The notes under the pieces are model-generated. The model was not told the origin of the DNA. It was given only the letters and a program-made list of their open reading frames with translations, and did no database searches. Made by a program: the position numbers and the translations under genes. Source: Sitta carolinensis (lineage: Eukaryota > Chordata > Aves > Passeriformes > Sittidae). Taken from it: a stretch of 64,000 nt of DNA. How positions within the stretch are numbered: the stretch's first letter is position 1; each line of letters begins with the position of its first letter. Shown one piece after another: positions 62,281 through 64,000 of this stretch. Location: contig CM063288.1 of NCBI GenBank assembly GCA_032173965.1, positions 12,628,501 to 12,692,500 of the forward strand. The letters are read 5' to 3'.

Positions 62281-64000
62281 TAATTTGGAAGTAACAGCTC
62301 TCCAGATTTCAGTGATTCTTCTTCAGATTTCAGTGGCTAGCAATGAATGTACTGTTGGCCAAACCTAAGCATATGTATTTCAGTGGATGGAAGCAAGCAA
62401 CTACTGCACACAATTTCCACAACAGACCTTCCCACATATCTCTGCCAACCGTTTTCAGTGCCTTAATGTGGGTGAAAATTTGACTTCTTAGATAATTTTT
62501 ATTTAATCTCAGAAGCACCTCTCTTCAGCAAACCCTTTAACCTTTGGATATGCTCAATTGCAAGTTGTCTGAAAGCTAAAAAGGAAATTTGGCTTTTGCT
62601 TTAACTGTTGAAATGAAACAGCCAAGCAAACTTTTGTGAGTTTGTCACTTCCAAATTCAGAGTTTGAGTCCAGACGGTGTGCCTGACTCATCTGGTGTCA
62701 CTTCTGTCTACATTTAGGTTAGCTAAATCAAGAGTAGTGTGAAGACAATTTGGCATGTTGAATTTCTCAGGAGGTAAGGACTCATGCTCCAGCTTGGTAT
62801 CAATGTCAGTGCTTTGTTGCAGTTTTGTTGCTGTATTTTCTTTCCCCGACTGCGATTGCTACTAGCTCATTTACTAGTTTTCCTTGATCAGCAGTGGTGG
62901 GATTGACAGATCTTTTCTAGTGTGTAAATAGCTCTTTGATGGGAGACCAACCCTCTCTGCAGAACCATGAAATCTCAGTATGGAGAACATTATCTCACCT
63001 TAAGCTTCTCCATAAATAGAAGGCTGCATATTTAGTGCTTTTCATCAGAAGATTTCAAAACATTTTACAAGAGACGATAAGTGTATTTATAGTGCAAGTT
63101 TATTTATAGTCAGGAAAGACATCAGATTCTGAGACATCAAAACCAGATGTAAATGTAAAGCCTTTTTAGAGGGCTATTGGGAAAAACTCGTCTTGCTATC
63201 TAAACCAGTGATGTCCCTCTTTCTGTGATTTTCTGTGCCAAGAGTACATTACCTCTTTCCTGTAGCTGACAGCTCACTAGAGCTGTCAGTCTTTTTCTCT
63301 TTTGTGCTTTATTTATGCTGAATTTTCAACTGGTTGATCTAAGATAAGCAATGGGCAATTGTGGCTTCTCCAAAAATGTAATAGTCCTAGTGGCTTGTGT
63401 AGATGAACAAGGTCTGCACAGGGCATGAAATGCTCAAATGATGTGCCCTTCAGCTCAACAGGCTGCTGGGAAATCTGGAAAACCTGAGTTCAGATTTGAA
63501 GAAAGGGAAGGGAAATACTAAAAATGGACTAAAGTTATTGTGGTGCTTAGTTTTCAACCTGTTTATGATGCTTCATGCACGATAATAATGAATTAAAATA
63601 TTTAAATGCATGGTCATCATGGCTTTTTAATTAAAGCTTTCCTCTCAAAACATCTCAGTCAGGGGAGTGATCTCAGGTGAAGTTTTTACTGTCTGTGTTG
63701 CTGATTTACTAATTTGGATGCTAATCAGAACAGAATGTGTCAATTTACTTCTACAGAGTTTTTATTTTGAGCCTTTTCTTTGCAATCAGGCAGCTGGAAT
63801 ATTGGTTAAAAAGTTTTAATTTCTATTCATTTCTTTCTGTTCTGTCAGCTTCTCTACTGCTGTGATGATTGTAGCTGTGAGGCATAAGTATTACCTGAAC
63901 TTTCTATGACCTAATCAAGCTCAGGTAAAGATAAAAACCAGGCCTAATTTCTCTTCCTTTGTGCTCTTAGAATTCAAATGATATTTTCAAGGTTAAGGGG
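62281..64000. other. Non-coding stretch to the window end
   Basis: Includes a repeated AGATTTCAGTG (near 62304 and 62325), an acceptor-like TTTCTCAG followed by GAG and GTAAGG near 62764-62779, and the hairpin at 63266-63289. No gene recognised. Confidence 0.55.
63266..63289. repeat. Perfect 10-bp inverted repeat (hairpin)
   Basis: CTGACAGCTC (63266-63275), loop ACTA, GAGCTGTCAG (63280-63289), followed by TCTTTTTCTC. The stem is half G+C, stable for so short a hairpin in this AT-rich context. It is too short for a microRNA precursor, and no pol III promoter boxes are recognised upstream, so it is noted only as a structure. Confidence 0.8.

Noticed and set aside
63538..63570. GTGGTGCTTAGTT resembling the 3' end of the same bird LTR type
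   Set aside because: Only 13 bases match and the following LTR end is absent, so chance is more likely than a second LTR fragment.

Overview
The window looks like vertebrate nuclear DNA, most likely from a bird of the Neoaves. It is AT-rich and CpG-poor, has no operon-like gene packing, and carries few, strongly diverged interspersed repeats. Those I recognise are a CR1 LINE 3' end at 32537-32643, a fragment of a bird ERVL-type LTR at 60470-60622, and old MIR/CORE-SINE pieces at 6010-6228, 33635-33760 and, less surely, 27945-28020 and 41925-42065. Short remnants also carry a palindromic 'TTGACTTCAATGG' signature that I remember from sauropsid genomes. The bird assignment rests on the CR1 and LTR matches, which I made from memory without alignment.

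I found no coding exon that I can assign to a protein family, no rRNA, tRNA or snRNA gene, no CpG island and no clear promoter. The open frames are mostly 60-110 codons, the longest 156-174, which is what chance gives at this length and composition. Several start at a non-ATG codon or have rival frames on the other strand. The window is therefore either intergenic (a gene desert) or lies inside a very large intron. Motifs with a splice acceptor directly abutting a donor, near 11958, 38410 and 47534 on the + strand, would fit a long intron, but a similar motif on the - strand near 9052 shows they also arise by chance.

Layout. 1-9 kb: plain AT-rich DNA with a G-run cluster near 5.3 kb, a split MIR near 6.1 kb and a GC-richer patch at 7.56-8.25 kb. 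9-20 kb: unremarkable apart from small palindromes and repeat remnants. 21.1-21.75 kb: AT-rich block dense in TAATTA-type cores, a conserved-element candidate. 22-32 kb: ordinary sequence with homopolymers and an A14-G-T20 inverted tract. 32.5-34 kb: CR1 and MIR relics. 35.9-41.4 kb: the main cluster of simple repeats. 42-46 kb: short tandem duplications. 47.0-47.9 kb: the GC-richest patch. 49.6 kb: a long T/TTTG tract. 55.5-62.3 kb: three enhancer-like candidate blocks, including a local CpG cluster with a perfect C/EBP site near 58.19 kb, and the LTR relic. The end of the window holds a perfect 10-bp-stem hairpin at 63.27 kb.

I see no previously undescribed biological system. The best leads are the candidate regulatory block at 58.09-58.46 kb, the family of palindromic ancient repeat remnants, and the candidate recursive-splice motifs.
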